Of a stretch of DNA of 64,000 nucleotides, positions 10,544 to 22,012 are shown piece by piece. The notes under the pieces are model-generated. The model saw only the letters and a list, made by a program, of their open reading frames with translations, searched no databases and was not told where the DNA came from. This stretch comes from Piscicola geometra (lineage: Eukaryota > Annelida > Clitellata > Hirudinida > Piscicolidae): positions 3,407,105-3,471,104 of the forward strand of contig OX030970.1 in assembly GCA_943735955.1 (NCBI GenBank), given 5' to 3'. A program made the position numbers and the translations under genes. Position 1 is the stretch's first letter. Every line of letters starts with the position of its first letter.

Positions 10544-11943
10544 TTAAATGTCGGTGATGATGAGTTCGTTGATAGCCCACTCCTCATAAGAACCGTCTGG
10601 CAGGTAACGACGTATGATGAAAGGAATCATCTTTGCCCTTGTGGTGGTAATGGCAATGATGATGATAATGATGGTGGTGGTTATGATGATGATGTGGTGG
10701 TGGTGATAGAGGTAATGATGATGTGGTAGTGGTGATAGTGGTAATGATGATGATAATGATAGTGGTAGTAATCGAGTAATATAGGGCAGTAGCAATGATG
10801 GTAATGATAGTAATCAAGTAATATAGGCCAGTAGAAATAATGTTGTAAATTCATCATCATCATCATAACCATCATCATACTTGAGTTCCTTGGTGGCAAT
10901 GGCGAGTGGATCGGTCTCCCCTTCCAACTGCACCATCACTGGAGCCATCATGCTGTGGTGGGGGTGGTGATAATGATAGAAAAATGAAACATGGAAATTT
11001 AAAAAATACAATAATTCGCTGATAATATTAGAATAATAGTTTAATAAATTTCGAAAAGCATTTAAAACTATTAAAAAAAGACATTAATTTCAATTTTTCT
11101 AAAAAATATATAAATAATCTTCATCAATATTACCACTCCTACATACTCATCATTATAATTAAAATGCCATAATATAATAATAATAATCATTATTATCATA
11201 ACCATCACCACCCCCATCATCACCATCACTTACGCGATCTGAAGAGCTCTAGTACCTATGACTCTAGCACGTTCATACTTGGTCATGATGGGAGTAGTGA
11301 TGCGCTTGCTCGCCTCCACCTTGCGACCCCCTTGATCCCCCCCAACATCCCCTGGCAATATCTCTATGCCCCCCTCGATCCCTGGCTATGGTGGGTGAAG
11401 AAAATAAATTGTTATCAATTGGGTTTGATTTTTTTCTAAATTAAAGATTTATTGAAAGTGCATTTCTATCGTATGTATTAATTGATTCAGCAAGATTTAG
11501 TGACTCACTAATAAAAATTATGAAAGGTTCCTAAAACATATTCTATTTTAAGCCTAATTTTCTTTTTTTTTAAAGTTCAACAATATTATAATGAAATGCC
11601 AAGTGAAAAGTGCAGACCATTTCGATAGGATCCATGGTCTCTTGCATGCCCATGTCATCCCCAAAATCATCTCCCATGCTTTGGAGGGTTTAAATTATAA
11701 ACTTTATAAAGATGTTGATCTAATGATAAGATTAGATTCTAACCTGATTTCATTCAACATTTTTTTATAGTTAAGGTATTTTATAAATACTATTAATGAA
11801 TAATTTTTATTTGATAAACATTTTCATAGTTGATTTCAATAAGAAATAAAATACCCATTTTTTATATTATTTTGAAACAATAATTTTAATTACAAAATTT
11901 TAAAAGATAAATAGACCAACTTTTCTTCAAAATCATCTGACAT
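10544..11943 (-). CDS. POLR2F: RNA polymerases I, II and III subunit RPABC2 (RPB6)
   Basis: The shared small subunit RPB6 of the three nuclear RNA polymerases. Minus-strand exons are 11943-11921, 11678-11618, 11385-11234, 10952-10881 and 10637-10544, all GT-AG and in phase, giving 133 residues (animal RPB6 is about 127). The acidic Asp/Glu/Met-rich N-terminus ([18 protein letters not shown]) is followed by the conserved core [40 protein letters not shown], a [20 protein letters not shown] stretch and the end ELIITDI. Start: ATG at 11943-11941, matching the MSD start of homologues. It is head-to-head with the P5C reductase gene. Introns 3 and 4 have GAT/GGT-rich 5' ends and ATC/CAC-rich 3' ends on the coding strand. 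Very secure identification. Confidence 0.96.
10638..10880 (-). repeat. RPB6 intron 4 with GATGATGG / CCATCAT complementary ends
   Basis: On the minus strand the intron starts GTATGATGATGGTTATGATG and ends in a CCATCATTATCATCATC to CCACCACAAG pyrimidine/A tract. Plus-strand reading frames here are repeat translations. Confidence 0.75.
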
Positions 11944-12383
11944 TTTTGTTTTTTACGAATGTGGAACGAACCGGCTGAATTTTTTTATCGCTCAAAATTG
12001 ACATAGACTCACAACTTAAATTCATTTTTAAAACAAACGTAACTTATGTTTTTTATGCTTACTCATATTTTTGAAAGCAGATTTTATTGATTTTATTCTA
12101 ATTTAAGGTATTTGAAAACGCTGATTAAAGTAAAACTAAAAGTTCATCAAAGCTTCACTGCCTATGACTTCAAAATGTTGTAGCTTAGTATTTTGAAATA
12201 TTATTTAAAGATTCAGTATTTTTCATTTATATCATCATATCTAAAATTCTATTTAAATATTTTTCTACTTTATCGCATTTAGAAACTATGTTTAAACCAT
12301 TCACCCCATGATGACCTGTACCAGTTAGATTCTAATTTTAGAATCTAAATATATTCAGTTCCTGTGAAAGACAAACATCTGAA
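11944..12383. promoter_or_regulatory. Shared divergent 5' region of RPB6 and P5C reductase
   Basis: 440 bp between the RPB6 start codon (minus) and the P5C reductase start codon (plus). AT-rich, no repeat array. It must hold both promoters and 5' UTRs unless untranslated exons lie elsewhere. I see no obvious TATA box placed for either gene. Confidence 0.6.
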
Positions 12384-15300
12384 ATGACGACACAAGAGAC
12401 AGTACCCCCTGCTTTCAAGTTTAATGGAAATGTTGGTTTCTTAGGTTTTGGCTTTATGGGACAGAGTCTTGCCAGAGGGTTCATCAGCAAGAATGGTAAT
12501 AACAAGTAAAACTGCCATAAATTAAATCTATAAAATTTATTTTTAAAATTCAACAAAGTTTAATGATTTATTTTAGAACTTATCCTTGTACTGAGCATAA
12601 TTCGTATTTTCTTTATAAAGTATCACAATTTTTATTATTAAGTAGTTCCTGTTGTTTGTATACAAGTTCTTACCAAACCATTTCAGTTGTGTTTCCTTCA
12701 CAGATCGTTTACCATGATCCCAGTTCTGACACAGTTAGAGTAAGTAATATAATAATAATAATGACGAGTATATTTATAGTAGAGTATAACCCGAATGGTT
12801 AAGTTAGTGGAAGCATGTGTGGTCTATCAACCAATCAATCAATCGCCATCTTTTAATAAAACCACACAAGTCCTTCAATAAACTACCCATCCACCTATTT
12901 ATTTACCATCTTTCCATGAACTGCCATACATCTTCCCCCCACCCAGGAAGATCCCAGCTTCAAAGACTGCAATGTAGCGAAATCGAACCTTGATGTTGTA
13001 GAAAAATGTGAAATCATCATTATTGCTGTCAAACCACAAGTTGTTCTAGACATTTTGAAGAGTTTACGATATAATGTAGGCTGGAGGAGGGAAGGAACAG
13101 GAAGAAGGCTAAAGTGGGAATCAAATGGTATAAAAAGATTCGAGTTATATAGGGTTATATAGTGGATGAAAGCTCGGATAGTAGAGTAGGCGGGGGAGGG
13201 GGGGGGTAAACTGGGTAGTTTCGGAAGAGGAAGAAAAGTAGTGAGATTGTTTGCTTTCTCATGGGTCACTTGTATTTCAGTGTTTTTTGTGGAGGATAAT
13301 TAGGTTTGAGATGCTTGGGTAAGGCCTTTATCACCATTTTCATCATCATCATCATTGGTGTTATTATCATCGTCATTATCATGGTTCATTATATATCAAT
13401 CTTCAAAAGATAATTTCTATATCATTTCTTATATCAGCTTCACAAGGATCCATTGTTTGTTTCCATCTGTGCTGGTGTCACCTTGAAACAGCTAGAAAGG
13501 GTTGGTAGTGCTTCGAGTGGTATGAATGGAGAAACGATGATGGTGAAATGCGTAGGGGTGAGCGGTGAAAAGGGAAGGATGGTGAACAAAATGGAACTTG
13601 TGTGAGCCATGGGGTTTAGTTATATAGTCTCACGAATTAAGACAAACCCCCTATTTTTCATTAATTTTCAACCTATTCGTTCATTCCCTTCAATCCACTC
13701 TTCTTTTTCACTGATACAATCTCAAATATATAAATAAATCTTTTTTAGTTTTTCCACCTCACAGAGCCTTCCAAGTGGTAGCAGAGTAATCCGTGTGATG
13801 CCGAATACAGCTGTTTCTGTGGGCATGGGTGCAACGGTGGTGAGTGGAGGTACTGGTGCAACAGATGAGGATTGTGACTTGGTGTGTCGTCTCTTTGAGA
13901 GTGTGGGTATGTGCATAAAGTTGCCAGAATCACAGCTGAATGTTGTCACTGCTATTTCTGGATCAGGACCTGCCTATGTGAGTCGATGGGGGCAGAGGAA
14001 TTGGACAAAGAGAGTTCAAAACTATCCTATAATTACTTTCTTCATTTGCACTACCCTCACCACCCATCCATACCACACTCACCACCCATCAACCACCCCA
14101 CGTCACCACCCATCCATACCACACCCACAACCCATCCATACCACTCACCACCCATCAACCACCCCACGTCACCACCCATCCATGCTACGTTACCACCCAT
14201 CCATAGCACCCATCCACCACACCACGGCACCAGGCTTACATAGGCATAGATGCTGCTGGTGATGCAGGAGCTATGCTGGGTTTGCCTAAACACATCTCAC
14301 AACAACTGGCTGCATACACGATGATGGTGGGTGGTGAAATAGTGGTGTTTCTTGGTGATGGTGAAATGTGGGTGGAGTATTTATGGTGGAGATTAATGAT
14401 GATGGTTGGGGAGTAAAGGAGGTGAATGGGGACGATGATTGGTGGGCGAATGGTGGTAATGGTGGGTAGAGGGTGATGATGGTGGGTAGAGGGTGATGAT
14501 GGTGGGTGGATGGTGATGATTGTGGGTAGAGGGTGATGATATTGGGTAGATGGTGATGATGGTGGGTGGATGGTGATGATGGTGGGTAGAGGGTGATGAT
14601 TGTGGGTAGAGGGTGATGATATTGGGGAGATGGTGATGATGGTGGGTGGATGGTGATGATGGTGGGTAGAGGGTGATGATGGTGGGTGGATGGTGATGAT
14701 GGTGGGTAGAGGGTGATGATGGTGGGTGGATGGTGATTACAGTATTTTGGTGATTTTGTGGAAAGTGATGTTGGTTTAGCAGTGAAAGTTTCATGATTAG
14801 TTGGTGAAATTGATGAGGGTAGGAGGGGGGGCACTTGTTAAATGCGCTGTTTTCGAATATATTTCAAACCTGAAAATATTTATAGTGATAACCACTATTT
14901 CTATTAATAATAACGAGCATTATTATAGTGGCGTATGACCGGAACGGGCTTCTAGTCCGCTTAAATTGACTTTTTCACTCGCGCCTATGGGCTACTGGGA
15001 TATCGGTTGCACTTGAAGCTAGGCACACTGACCATTGCTCAAACCGAGAGTCGTTACAACTTCGGTTACCTGATTCCTTAACTTTATTACCTTCGCCAAT
15101 TATGTTAAATTATTGGTGAAATAGAATTTGTTGAAGAGATAATAGTTACATACTTATTTTAAGCAATCTCGCTTATATTGGGGAGCGGGGATGGCTTAGA
15201 TGGTAGACGTCGGACTTGCAACTTAAAGGTCGCCAGTTCGAATCCCTGACAAGCAACCGTGAGCTATCATAAACCTAGTGTATATGATGCGGTGTTTGCG

Positions 15301-16403
15301 ACGTATGCATTGAGAGATGTGTACGTCGTGTGGAGTGGCGTCTCTGGCGCATAAGAACCATGGTTTTCAGAACCATTGTAACATGGCATGCTTCTGTCAG
15401 GCTGTGAGTAATACATACCATAAAAATATATATATAAATATTGAAAGTACTTGTTAAATATTAAAATAACAAAAATGAATATATAATATCTTATAGAAAA
15501 CAATAAAGATATAGTAATATATAAGATAAAAACTGATAAAAATGATCAATGGGATTATTAAGGGGATGATTGACAGCTTGGCAATATGTTAGTTGTTGAG
15601 CGCTCATATAACAACTTAGCGGGTAAGACCTTATGTAATAACATAGACTTCAAATGCTATGTTATAACAAGGCGCTTTATAACCTTATATCATCATGATC
15701 ACTATCATGATCATCGTTATCATCACTATCATCATCATCACTACCACTACCACATCATCATCATCACCACCAGGGGGCAGCTAAAATGTTCTTAGAATCA
15801 GGCAAGCACGCCGGCAGTTTAAAGGTTTAGTGATTTATCGATACATCTTATTATTATTCTTATTAATATTCATTATTATTCATTATTACTACTATTTATT
15901 ATTATTAGTATTATTAGTATTGTTCATGTTATTATCGATTCTAATTTTGACATTAACTTCAATATTGTAATTTGAATTTTTTAAAAAATGGTTTTATAAT
16001 TTCAAACATCAAAACTATATTACACGACCACCACCACCATATTACCACTACACCATTTACCACAAAGCAACCACCATCACTACACCATTCACCACCCTCA
16101 CTACTTTACTATTCACCACAAAGCAACAACCACCACTAGCACAAAGCAACAACCACCACTAGCACAAAACAACAACCACCACCAGCACAAAGCAACAACC
16201 ACCACTACACCACACTACTCACATCCACCACCACCACCACCACGACTACCACACAGGACGCGGTATGCAGTCCTGGCGGCACTACACTGGCAGGCGTGAG
16301 GTGTCTGGAGAAGGGAGCGTTCAGAAGTGTCATCATGGAGACCATCGCAGCTGCTCACGACCGTGCCCAGCAGCTTGAAAAGGCTGCCGCTGATGATTTG
16401 TAG
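12384..16403 (+). CDS. PYCR: Pyrroline-5-carboxylate reductase
   Basis: Last enzyme of proline synthesis: reduces 1-pyrroline-5-carboxylate to proline with NAD(P)H, acting as an oligomer. Exons are 12384-12495, 12687-12739, 12947-13075, 13438-13500, 13765-13977, 14234-14326, 15774-15824 and 16257-16403, in phase, giving 286 residues, the usual size. The N-terminal Rossmann motif is VGFLGFGFMGQSLARGF. Further motifs are IIIIAVKPQVVLDIL, FVSICAGVTLKQLER, RVIRVMPNTAVSVGMGATVV, AISGSGPAYAY (active-site region), AGAMLGLPKHISQQLAAYTM, GAAKMF and CSPGGTTLAGVRCLEKG (family signature). The ATG sits 15 codons before the Rossmann strand. Exon 2's acceptor (12685-12686) was chosen over a nearer AG at 12704 because only it keeps phase. 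Introns carry GGT/CAC repeats, and one holds both a SINE-A and a SINE-B copy. Secure. Confidence 0.95.
13501..13764 (+). other. P5C reductase intron
   Basis: Donor GTTGGT at 13501, acceptor CACAG at 13760-13764. G-rich in its first 100 bases. Nothing else recognised. Confidence 0.6.
13978..14233 (+). repeat. P5C reductase intron with CACCCATCC minisatellite at 3' end
   Basis: After GTGAGTCGATGGGGGCAGAG the intron turns into irregular CACCACCCATCCATACCAC repeats from about 14055, ending GGCACCAG at the acceptor. Reading frames of His/Pro/Ser here are repeat translations. Confidence 0.75.
14327..14740 (+). repeat. 20-bp GGTGGGTAGAGGGTGATGAT minisatellite after donor
   Basis: The intron opens GTGGGTGGTGAAATAGTGGT and then forms about 15 copies of a 20-bp unit alternating GGTGGGTAGAGGGTGATGAT and GGTGGGTGGATGGTGATGAT (about 14430-14735). 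The far end of the same intron (15660-15773) is CATCATCAC/CTACCACTACCAC ending CACCACCAG. Confidence 0.9.
14920..15080 (-). mobile_element. SINE-B-like copy, minus orientation
   Basis: On the minus strand it contains GTGCAACCGATATCCCAGTA, GCCCATAGGCGCGAGTGAAA and GAAGCCCGTTC, and ends ATACGCCACTATAATAATGC. The same order of segments occurs on the plus strand at 35220-35365. The 5' part resembles a tRNA-type B box, so this is probably a tRNA-derived SINE. It lies inside a P5C reductase intron. Confidence 0.75.
15180..15435 (+). mobile_element. SINE-A copy 1 (tRNA-derived)
   Basis: The head GGGGAGCGGGGATGGCTTAG then ATGGTAGACGTC resembles an RNA polymerase III A box, and CCAGTTCGAATCCCTGAC fits a B box (GGTTCGANTCC). 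A unique body follows (ATATGATGCGGTGTTTGCGA, then TGGAGTGGCGTCTCTGGCGC) and a tail near AATACATACCATAAAAATAT. A near-identical copy lies at 17051. The tRNA-like head is not an intact tRNA. Confidence 0.85.
15445..15773 (+). other. Intronic AT-rich stretch then CAT/CAC tract
   Basis: Unremarkable AT-rich DNA from 15445 to 15680, then an ATC/CAC tract ending at the exon-7 acceptor at 15772-15773. No gene. Confidence 0.6.
16020..16256 (+). repeat. CACCACTAGCACAAAGCAACA repeat before last P5C reductase exon
   Basis: CAC-rich irregular repeats, some with a 21-bp period of roughly AACAACCACCACTAGCACAA, ending CACGACTACCACACAG at the acceptor. Confidence 0.75.
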
Positions 16404-18226
16404 TGGCGCTGTTGCTGATAAGAAATTAAGAGGGCTTCAGTTACGTTCCAGGGCGCTATAAAAAAACGAAAATTATTTTTATAATCAAGGAGTTTTAGTT
16501 TTTTGATGTTAATAAGAAGTGGGAGGTTGTAGTGGTGTTGTTGATAAGTGATTAGAAAGTTGTAGTGGTGTTGGTGATAAGTGATTAGAGAGTTGTAGTA
16601 GTGTGTTTGATGATAAGTGATGAGAAAGTTTTAGTGGTTGTGGTGGTGAGAAATAGAAGGTGGAAGTTTGAAGGTGGTTTCGTAGATCATTTTGGTAGTT
16701 TGGTGGTTATTTGCGCCTGTGATGAATGAAAATGGCCACATTTTAGTTTTTAGCCTACAATTGATGAACAATCATTGTGTAGACTATTTACAAATAAACG
16801 CATCATGTACTCAAAAATATGTTTAAAAAACAAATCAATGTAGAGCTGACAAAAAAGTAAGTTTCAACGCAGTGGGTGGTCCCCAGTAATTCATCCAATT
16901 GGGCCTCCTTCATTCCAAAACCATCTCGCCATCTTCGTGTGCAGTCTTCGTCAAGCTAGTCAAGATTCTGCAATATTTGTCTGTTTTTTTTTACCTTTGT
17001 TAAGGCATCGAGTTTAGAACGTGCATGGATGCTTCAATGTCCTTCTACTTGGGGAGCGGGGATGTCTTAGAGGGTAGACGTCGGAATTGCAACTTAAAGG
17101 TTGCCTGTTCGAATCCTTGACAAGCAACCATGAACTATCATATACCTAGTGTATATGATGCGGTGTTTGCGACGTATGCATTGAGAAATGTGTACGTCGT
17201 GTGGAGTGGCGTCTCTGGCGCATAAGAACCATTGTAACATGGCCTGTGTCTGTCAGGCTGTGTATAATACAGACTATAAAAAATGAGAATTAAAAAATCT
17301 GGAGTCGAATTTTATCACAAAAAGTCAAAAGCAGCAATATTTTGCAGATAAAAAAATTAAAATAATTTGCAAAGACATCTTTAACAACGTAATTATTCAA
17401 GTAAATTGAAAAACTATCCAACATAAATTGTTTTGGCAGGCTAAAATGGCTGAAAGCATAGAGTAGATACTGTACAATCAACATAATATTTGTTACGCGC
17501 TCTTCTAAATTCAAAAAAATGTTAAAATATTTTTAAAAGCAGATTTTAAACCACCTATAAATTATAACTAAATTCATAAAAAATATATATCTACTTTTTA
17601 GTATTTTATATAATTTTTTATGTTCTTCAGATCATATTAATTTGAATTAATTTAAATGTTATTTTATTACCATCACATTCTTTATGGTTATAGTCATATA
17701 ATATATATATATATTGAAAAGATGGAAAGCTTCTCTGCTTAACTTCAGGCTTAAAAATTTGTGCGTAAAAATCAAAGTATAGATCACCCCGACTGACTAC
17801 CCTTTGTTTCACGTTGAAGAAAAACCACAAACGCTCTTTGTCTTATTACCAACTATCGATGACGACTCCAACAGTTATTTTTATTTTTGTTAAATAAATA
17901 AAGTATCCAATAGCTTCAAGATCAAACAAAGACTAGTGAATTAAATCGAAGCAAACAGCCATCTATAAAAGGCAATCGAAAATTGCTTTGGTACTCTCTT
18001 CTCCTTGGTGAGCCCATCTACCTCTATAGCATTAGCATATGGTTCTATGGCGATTAGAGTTTTTCACCTCGATCTAGTCTTTCAATATAGGAAGAATTAT
18101 AAATTTAGATATTTTTAAAAGTATCTTCAAAGTTAATTATCTTCGTATAAATCAAAAATATAACATAATATTTTTGGTTTTCCACACAGGTCATTAAGGC
18201 GTTAAAAGAGCAAGAGTTCCATCAAG
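16404..18226 (+). other. P5C reductase 3' UTR and spacer before carbonic-anhydrase-like gene
   Basis: A probable 3' UTR continues to about 16800 (an AATAAA at 16792-16797 could be its poly(A) signal). Then comes spacer DNA with SINE-A copy 2 and AT-rich sequence. The CA-like gene may have an untranslated first exon, since an acceptor-like TTTTCCACACAG ends at 18189 just upstream of its ATG. No further gene seen. Confidence 0.55.
17051..17285 (+). mobile_element. SINE-A copy 2 (tRNA-derived)
   Basis: Second copy of the 15180 element, same orientation, about 90-95% alike by eye. It differs by point changes in the head (GATGTCTTAGAGGG) and lacks a 15-base direct duplication in the body (AGAACCATGGTTTTC region of copy 1). 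It ends CAGACTATAAAAAATG. Confidence 0.85.
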
Positions 18227-20258
18227 ATGAGCCTTGTAGCTACCCTCATCACCCTCCTTTCCATCTCCATCCCTCTCTCCAGCGCTGGAGATGCTACAAT
18301 CCGTAATAAAGCGATTTTTGTTGCATTATAGATGTATATAATTTACCTTATAGTTCAAAAGATTTAAATTACTTTTTAAGATACTTTTTATTCTATTTAA
18401 AAGAACAAAAATGTTCCCTAAACACGTTTTTGTAGTTTAATTCGATACGGTAAATTGTTTTATCCTTACGATTGTTCGATTAAACGTTTTATCTTTCTAA
18501 TTTTTTTATAAATCGTTTTAACTTTGAATTTTTCAACTTTTTTCGCTATTACAACTTGATACTCTCCCTCTCTCGCAGCATGGTTCTATGATGCGAGCTT
18601 TCCGGATGACGGTTGTGCTGCCACGTCTCCCATCGACTTGACTGATGCCATTTTGAAGGACGGAGCTACACAAAGCGAAGTCACGTTTGAATGGGAAAGA
18701 ACTGTAGTCGTTCCAAACGTCCGTTTTTCCTTCACAGATCGCACTGGTAAGACATTATACTTTTCCCAACAAGCTAACTTATTTTTCAACTACCCTTATA
18801 ATACTTTAAAGTCGCTTGGCTACTTTTCATACAAACCAACTCACTCCATCAAGCTCCTCAATCACTTTTCCAAAGTCGCAATGGCTAGCGACCACTTCAC
18901 GGAGACTACAGAAGTGGACGGCACCACTTACAAGTTGTACGGCATGAACATTCACTGGGGCAAGGGTGCTTCTGACGGCTCTGAGCACTCAATTGATGGG
19001 GCTTTCTTTTGTGGAGAGGTTTTTTTATTTATTAGTAAATTAAAATAGAAATTTTTTTTTTTAAAGTACTTTATTTATTTCATAAGAATTAAACTTTTAA
19101 ATACTCTATTTATATGTAAATTGAAGTTAAACGAAATTTAGTTTTTAAATACAACTCTGGCACCGATTTTAATTTCAATTTTTTTTAGAGTTCTTTATAC
19201 TTTACCCCATGCCCAAAGTTGGAGTTTCTGTTCCACGGAGGTTCCAGCTACGAAGATGCAGTCGCCAGCAAGAAGGTCCTCATCATCTCTAGGCTCTTGC
19301 AGGTTTTCACACACTTCAGATTTTTGGGTTGAGATGTTAAAACTAGTTTCCCATATTTAATTTTGAAAGTTTAATATTTATATCTATCATTTTAATATAT
19401 CGTAACCAATCAATAAATCAAATTTATTTATAGTGCTTTTCATACCACTCGACATATACGGTATGAAATAAGATGTCGATTTTTCTTGATTTTGACGCAA
19501 CTCAGGAAACCGCTGGAATGACTGATATCATTGAGCTTCAGAAATGGGTATATATCATCGAGAAAATGCAAACAGGAAGTAATTTTTCTTGTTTTTAAAT
19601 TTTTTAATCGAATATTTTTTGCTGAATGGTAACCCAAAAACCCATTTTACTTGGCATACTAAAATAATTTATATTAATATCTAGTCAAATAAATGTTTAA
19701 AATACTAATTTAAAATCTAAGTATAAATAGATTTCAAGTTTGTAAATCTTCATCTACAAATCTTATTCACTCATCACAGAGAAGAGAGATCACGTGGAAC
19801 AGTTTACACAAAAGATTCTCTCTCTAGAAAACTATAAAGTCAAAGACGACGACTTCTACATGTACACCGGCAGCTCAACCGACTCCTCATGCGTGCAAGA
19901 TGTCAAGAGAATCGTCTTCAAGACTCCACTCGAAGCCTCGGAGAGTTTTGTGAGTTTTTGAAATTCATTTTTCGTTTTGCTTTTTTTCTTCAATTTATCG
20001 CTTATTAGGATAATTTATTGATTAAAACAAAAAAGTGTCTTATTAACCATTATTTGTTATAAAATTTAATTGTAAAAACTCTTAGAACTTTTAGAAACAC
20101 TTAAATGCTTTTCAACGTAGTTATTTTAATTATATTCATGGATAAAAACACTTTATTATAAAGTTTATATTTAAATATTTCAGTTTGAGAGCTTGAGAGG
20201 CCTCAAAGGTGCTGACGGTGAAACGATGAAGACCAGCATCAGGCCTATCAAAGCCTGA
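18227..20258 (+). CDS. Secreted alpha-carbonic-anhydrase-like protein, probably catalytically inactive
   Basis: Exons 18227-18302, 18579-18746, 18876-19018, 19189-19302, 19506-19578, 19780-19949 and 20184-20258 join in phase to 272 residues, the size of an alpha-CA with signal peptide. The N-terminus MSLVATLITLLSISIPLSSA is a good signal peptide. Fold landmarks follow: WFYDASFPDDGCAATSPIDL (alpha-CA QSPIDI position), VPNVRFSF (NVGHSF position), YGMNIHWGKGASDGSEHSID (FHFHWG...GSEH position), SSYEDAVASKKVLIISRLLQ, and FYMYTGSSTDSSC (YxGSLTTPPC position). Alpha-CA zinc is held by three His; here the first reads Asn (NIHW), the second remains, and the third (ELHLVH position) reads ESSLYF, so two of three appear lost. 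The TTPP substrate-pocket motif is also altered. By analogy with CA-related proteins it may bind ligands or act in matrix or mineral. The 18747-18875 segment is open in frame and could be retained; the spliced form aligns better. Confidence 0.82.
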
Positions 20259-21480
20259 TGCAAATGATGAAGACAAAATCCAGAAAAGTTGGCTGAAAAC
20301 TTTCAAGAACAAATGCTTTGAATTATTGCCCAGGCTATTAAATTTAAGGATTTTATGTGAACTTAATTTCAATAAAATTTAATTCATTGATTAAGTTTGA
20401 GAAGTCACAAAAAAAGAAAGCGATTTTTATTTTGATTATTTAAATAAAATTTGAATCATTCAAACTCTATGCCGAGTCTTTTAAATCCGTTTATAACAAT
20501 TTAACAATTTATCGCAATATAAATGTTCAAAATAATTGTTTAAATAAATGGCTAAGGAATTACATGATAAAACGAAAAAGCTTATTCAAAAACATAAAAC
20601 ATTTTCACATTTTCAAAAAGAAAAAAAAATAATGAACGAAGAAAAGCGAAAATCATCAAATTACTTATTTCAGTCCTATTTAATTTCTTTGAATTCGCAC
20701 AAAGTGAACTCATTTGAAAACTAAATAATTTAAAATGTAATTAAAAAAGCTGTGTCACATATTGGCCCTGAAGCTCGTCCGGGTTTACGCCACGTTATAA
20801 TGTTCGTCGTTGCATTGTGTGATTGTATGATTGATGTTTAATTGGGTGCAGGGAGGGGGTTGGAGGTTAATTGGGTGCAGGGAGAGGGTTGGAGGTTAAT
20901 TGGGTGCAGGGAGGGGGTTGGAGGTTAATTGGGTGCAGGGAGGGTGATTTGAAAGTTGATTGGGTGCATTTAATTATTAATTGTTAAATTAAAATGTTAA
21001 ATACTTAAAATAACATTGCAAGCGACGCTGCGGGTGCTTACTAGTGTTTTAATAAAATATTTTTTTAATGAAATTGTAATACGAATTTATTCCGCGAAAT
21101 AGAATAGAAATTACATACGTTACAATGTAACATTGTGACAGGCATTTTGCATAAAAATTATATAAAAAAAGAACTTATCAGTTAAGTTGATTCTTGGAAT
21201 AATGAAAGTAAGATGGTATGTTATGTTATATACCAATGTTTACTGCGATGCGTTTATCGATTGCGTTCTTCTTTGCAACACTTCTATCTCAAATGCATTT
21301 TTATTACCGGCCCATAAGCAGGGACTTTAAGAAATCTTTGAAAAGTTCAATTATTAGGACTCTTAACAATACATATTTTGAACAAAAATTCGAAACCTCA
21401 AAAAAAATTCAAATTTAACAAAAAGCCCCAGCGATAAAAACTTTCAAAATCCTTCGCGGCTTCAACAGAAAAACTACCAG
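20259..21480. other. 3' flank of the CA-like gene, no gene seen
   Basis: A likely 3' UTR with AATAAA at about 20371. The rest is AT-rich, with a fragment resembling the SINE-B 3' end at 20764-20815 (GCTCGTCCGGGTTTACGCCA) and a 29-bp minisatellite at 20838-20965. No supported coding sequence. Confidence 0.55.
20838..20965. repeat. 29-bp minisatellite, about four copies
   Basis: Unit close to TTAATTGGGTGCAGGGAGGG plus GGTTGGAGG, repeated head to tail about four times with small variation. Single diverged words of the same kind (AATTAAATGCACCCAATCAA) recur inverted near 24635-24660. Confidence 0.85.
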
Positions 21481-21487
21481 TTTTAAC

Positions 21488-21670
21488 AAAAACCCCCATC
21501 TTTAACAAAAATCCCATCTTTAACAAATATCCCCATCTTTAACAAATATCCCCATCTTTAACAAATATCCCCATCTTTAACAAATATCCCATCTTTAACA
21601 AATATCCAATTTTAAACAAAAATTTCATCTTTAACAAAAATTCCATCTTTAACAAAAATTCACGATTTTA
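21488..21670. repeat. 19-bp CCCCATCTTTAACAAATAT repeat
   Basis: About nine copies of a 17-19 bp unit, CCCATCTTTAACAAATATC, decaying at both ends into TTTAACAAAAATTCCATC. No coding potential. Confidence 0.85.
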
Positions 21671-21889
21671 AAAACAAGTCCCAACTCCATTTACGACTCT
21701 GAGCGTGGGTGCTGAGGGCAAAATAACAAAATGATTTGGTTATAGAGGTTTAAGCCTGCGACCAGAACTTCTCAAGAGATCCTAGGAGACTGTATCAAAT
21801 TTGAAAATCTTAAAATATGATAGAAATTTAAAAGTATTCCAATTTTAATTTATAATTTATTAATAATAATATTAATATCAACACTACTA

Positions 21890-21980
21890 CTACCACCAGT
21901 ATTATCATCAGCACCACCATCGCCATCATCATCAACCTCATCATCACCATCATCATTATCATCATCACCGCCACCATCAC

Positions 21981-22012
<32 letters not shown>

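Noticed and set aside
14057..14834. Ser/His/Pro and Trp/Gly-rich frames on both strands
   Set aside because: Minisatellite translations inside introns of P5C reductase.
15180..15250. Possible tRNA gene (A- and B-box-like sequence)
   Set aside because: Head is tRNA-like but does not form a proper acceptor stem and is followed by a repeated SINE body; repeated at 17051.
18747..18875. Continuous open frame through CA-like intron 2
   Set aside because: The open frame adds residues with no counterpart in alpha-CAs; removing 18747-18875 (GTAAGA to AAAG) keeps phase and restores spacing, though intron retention cannot be excluded.
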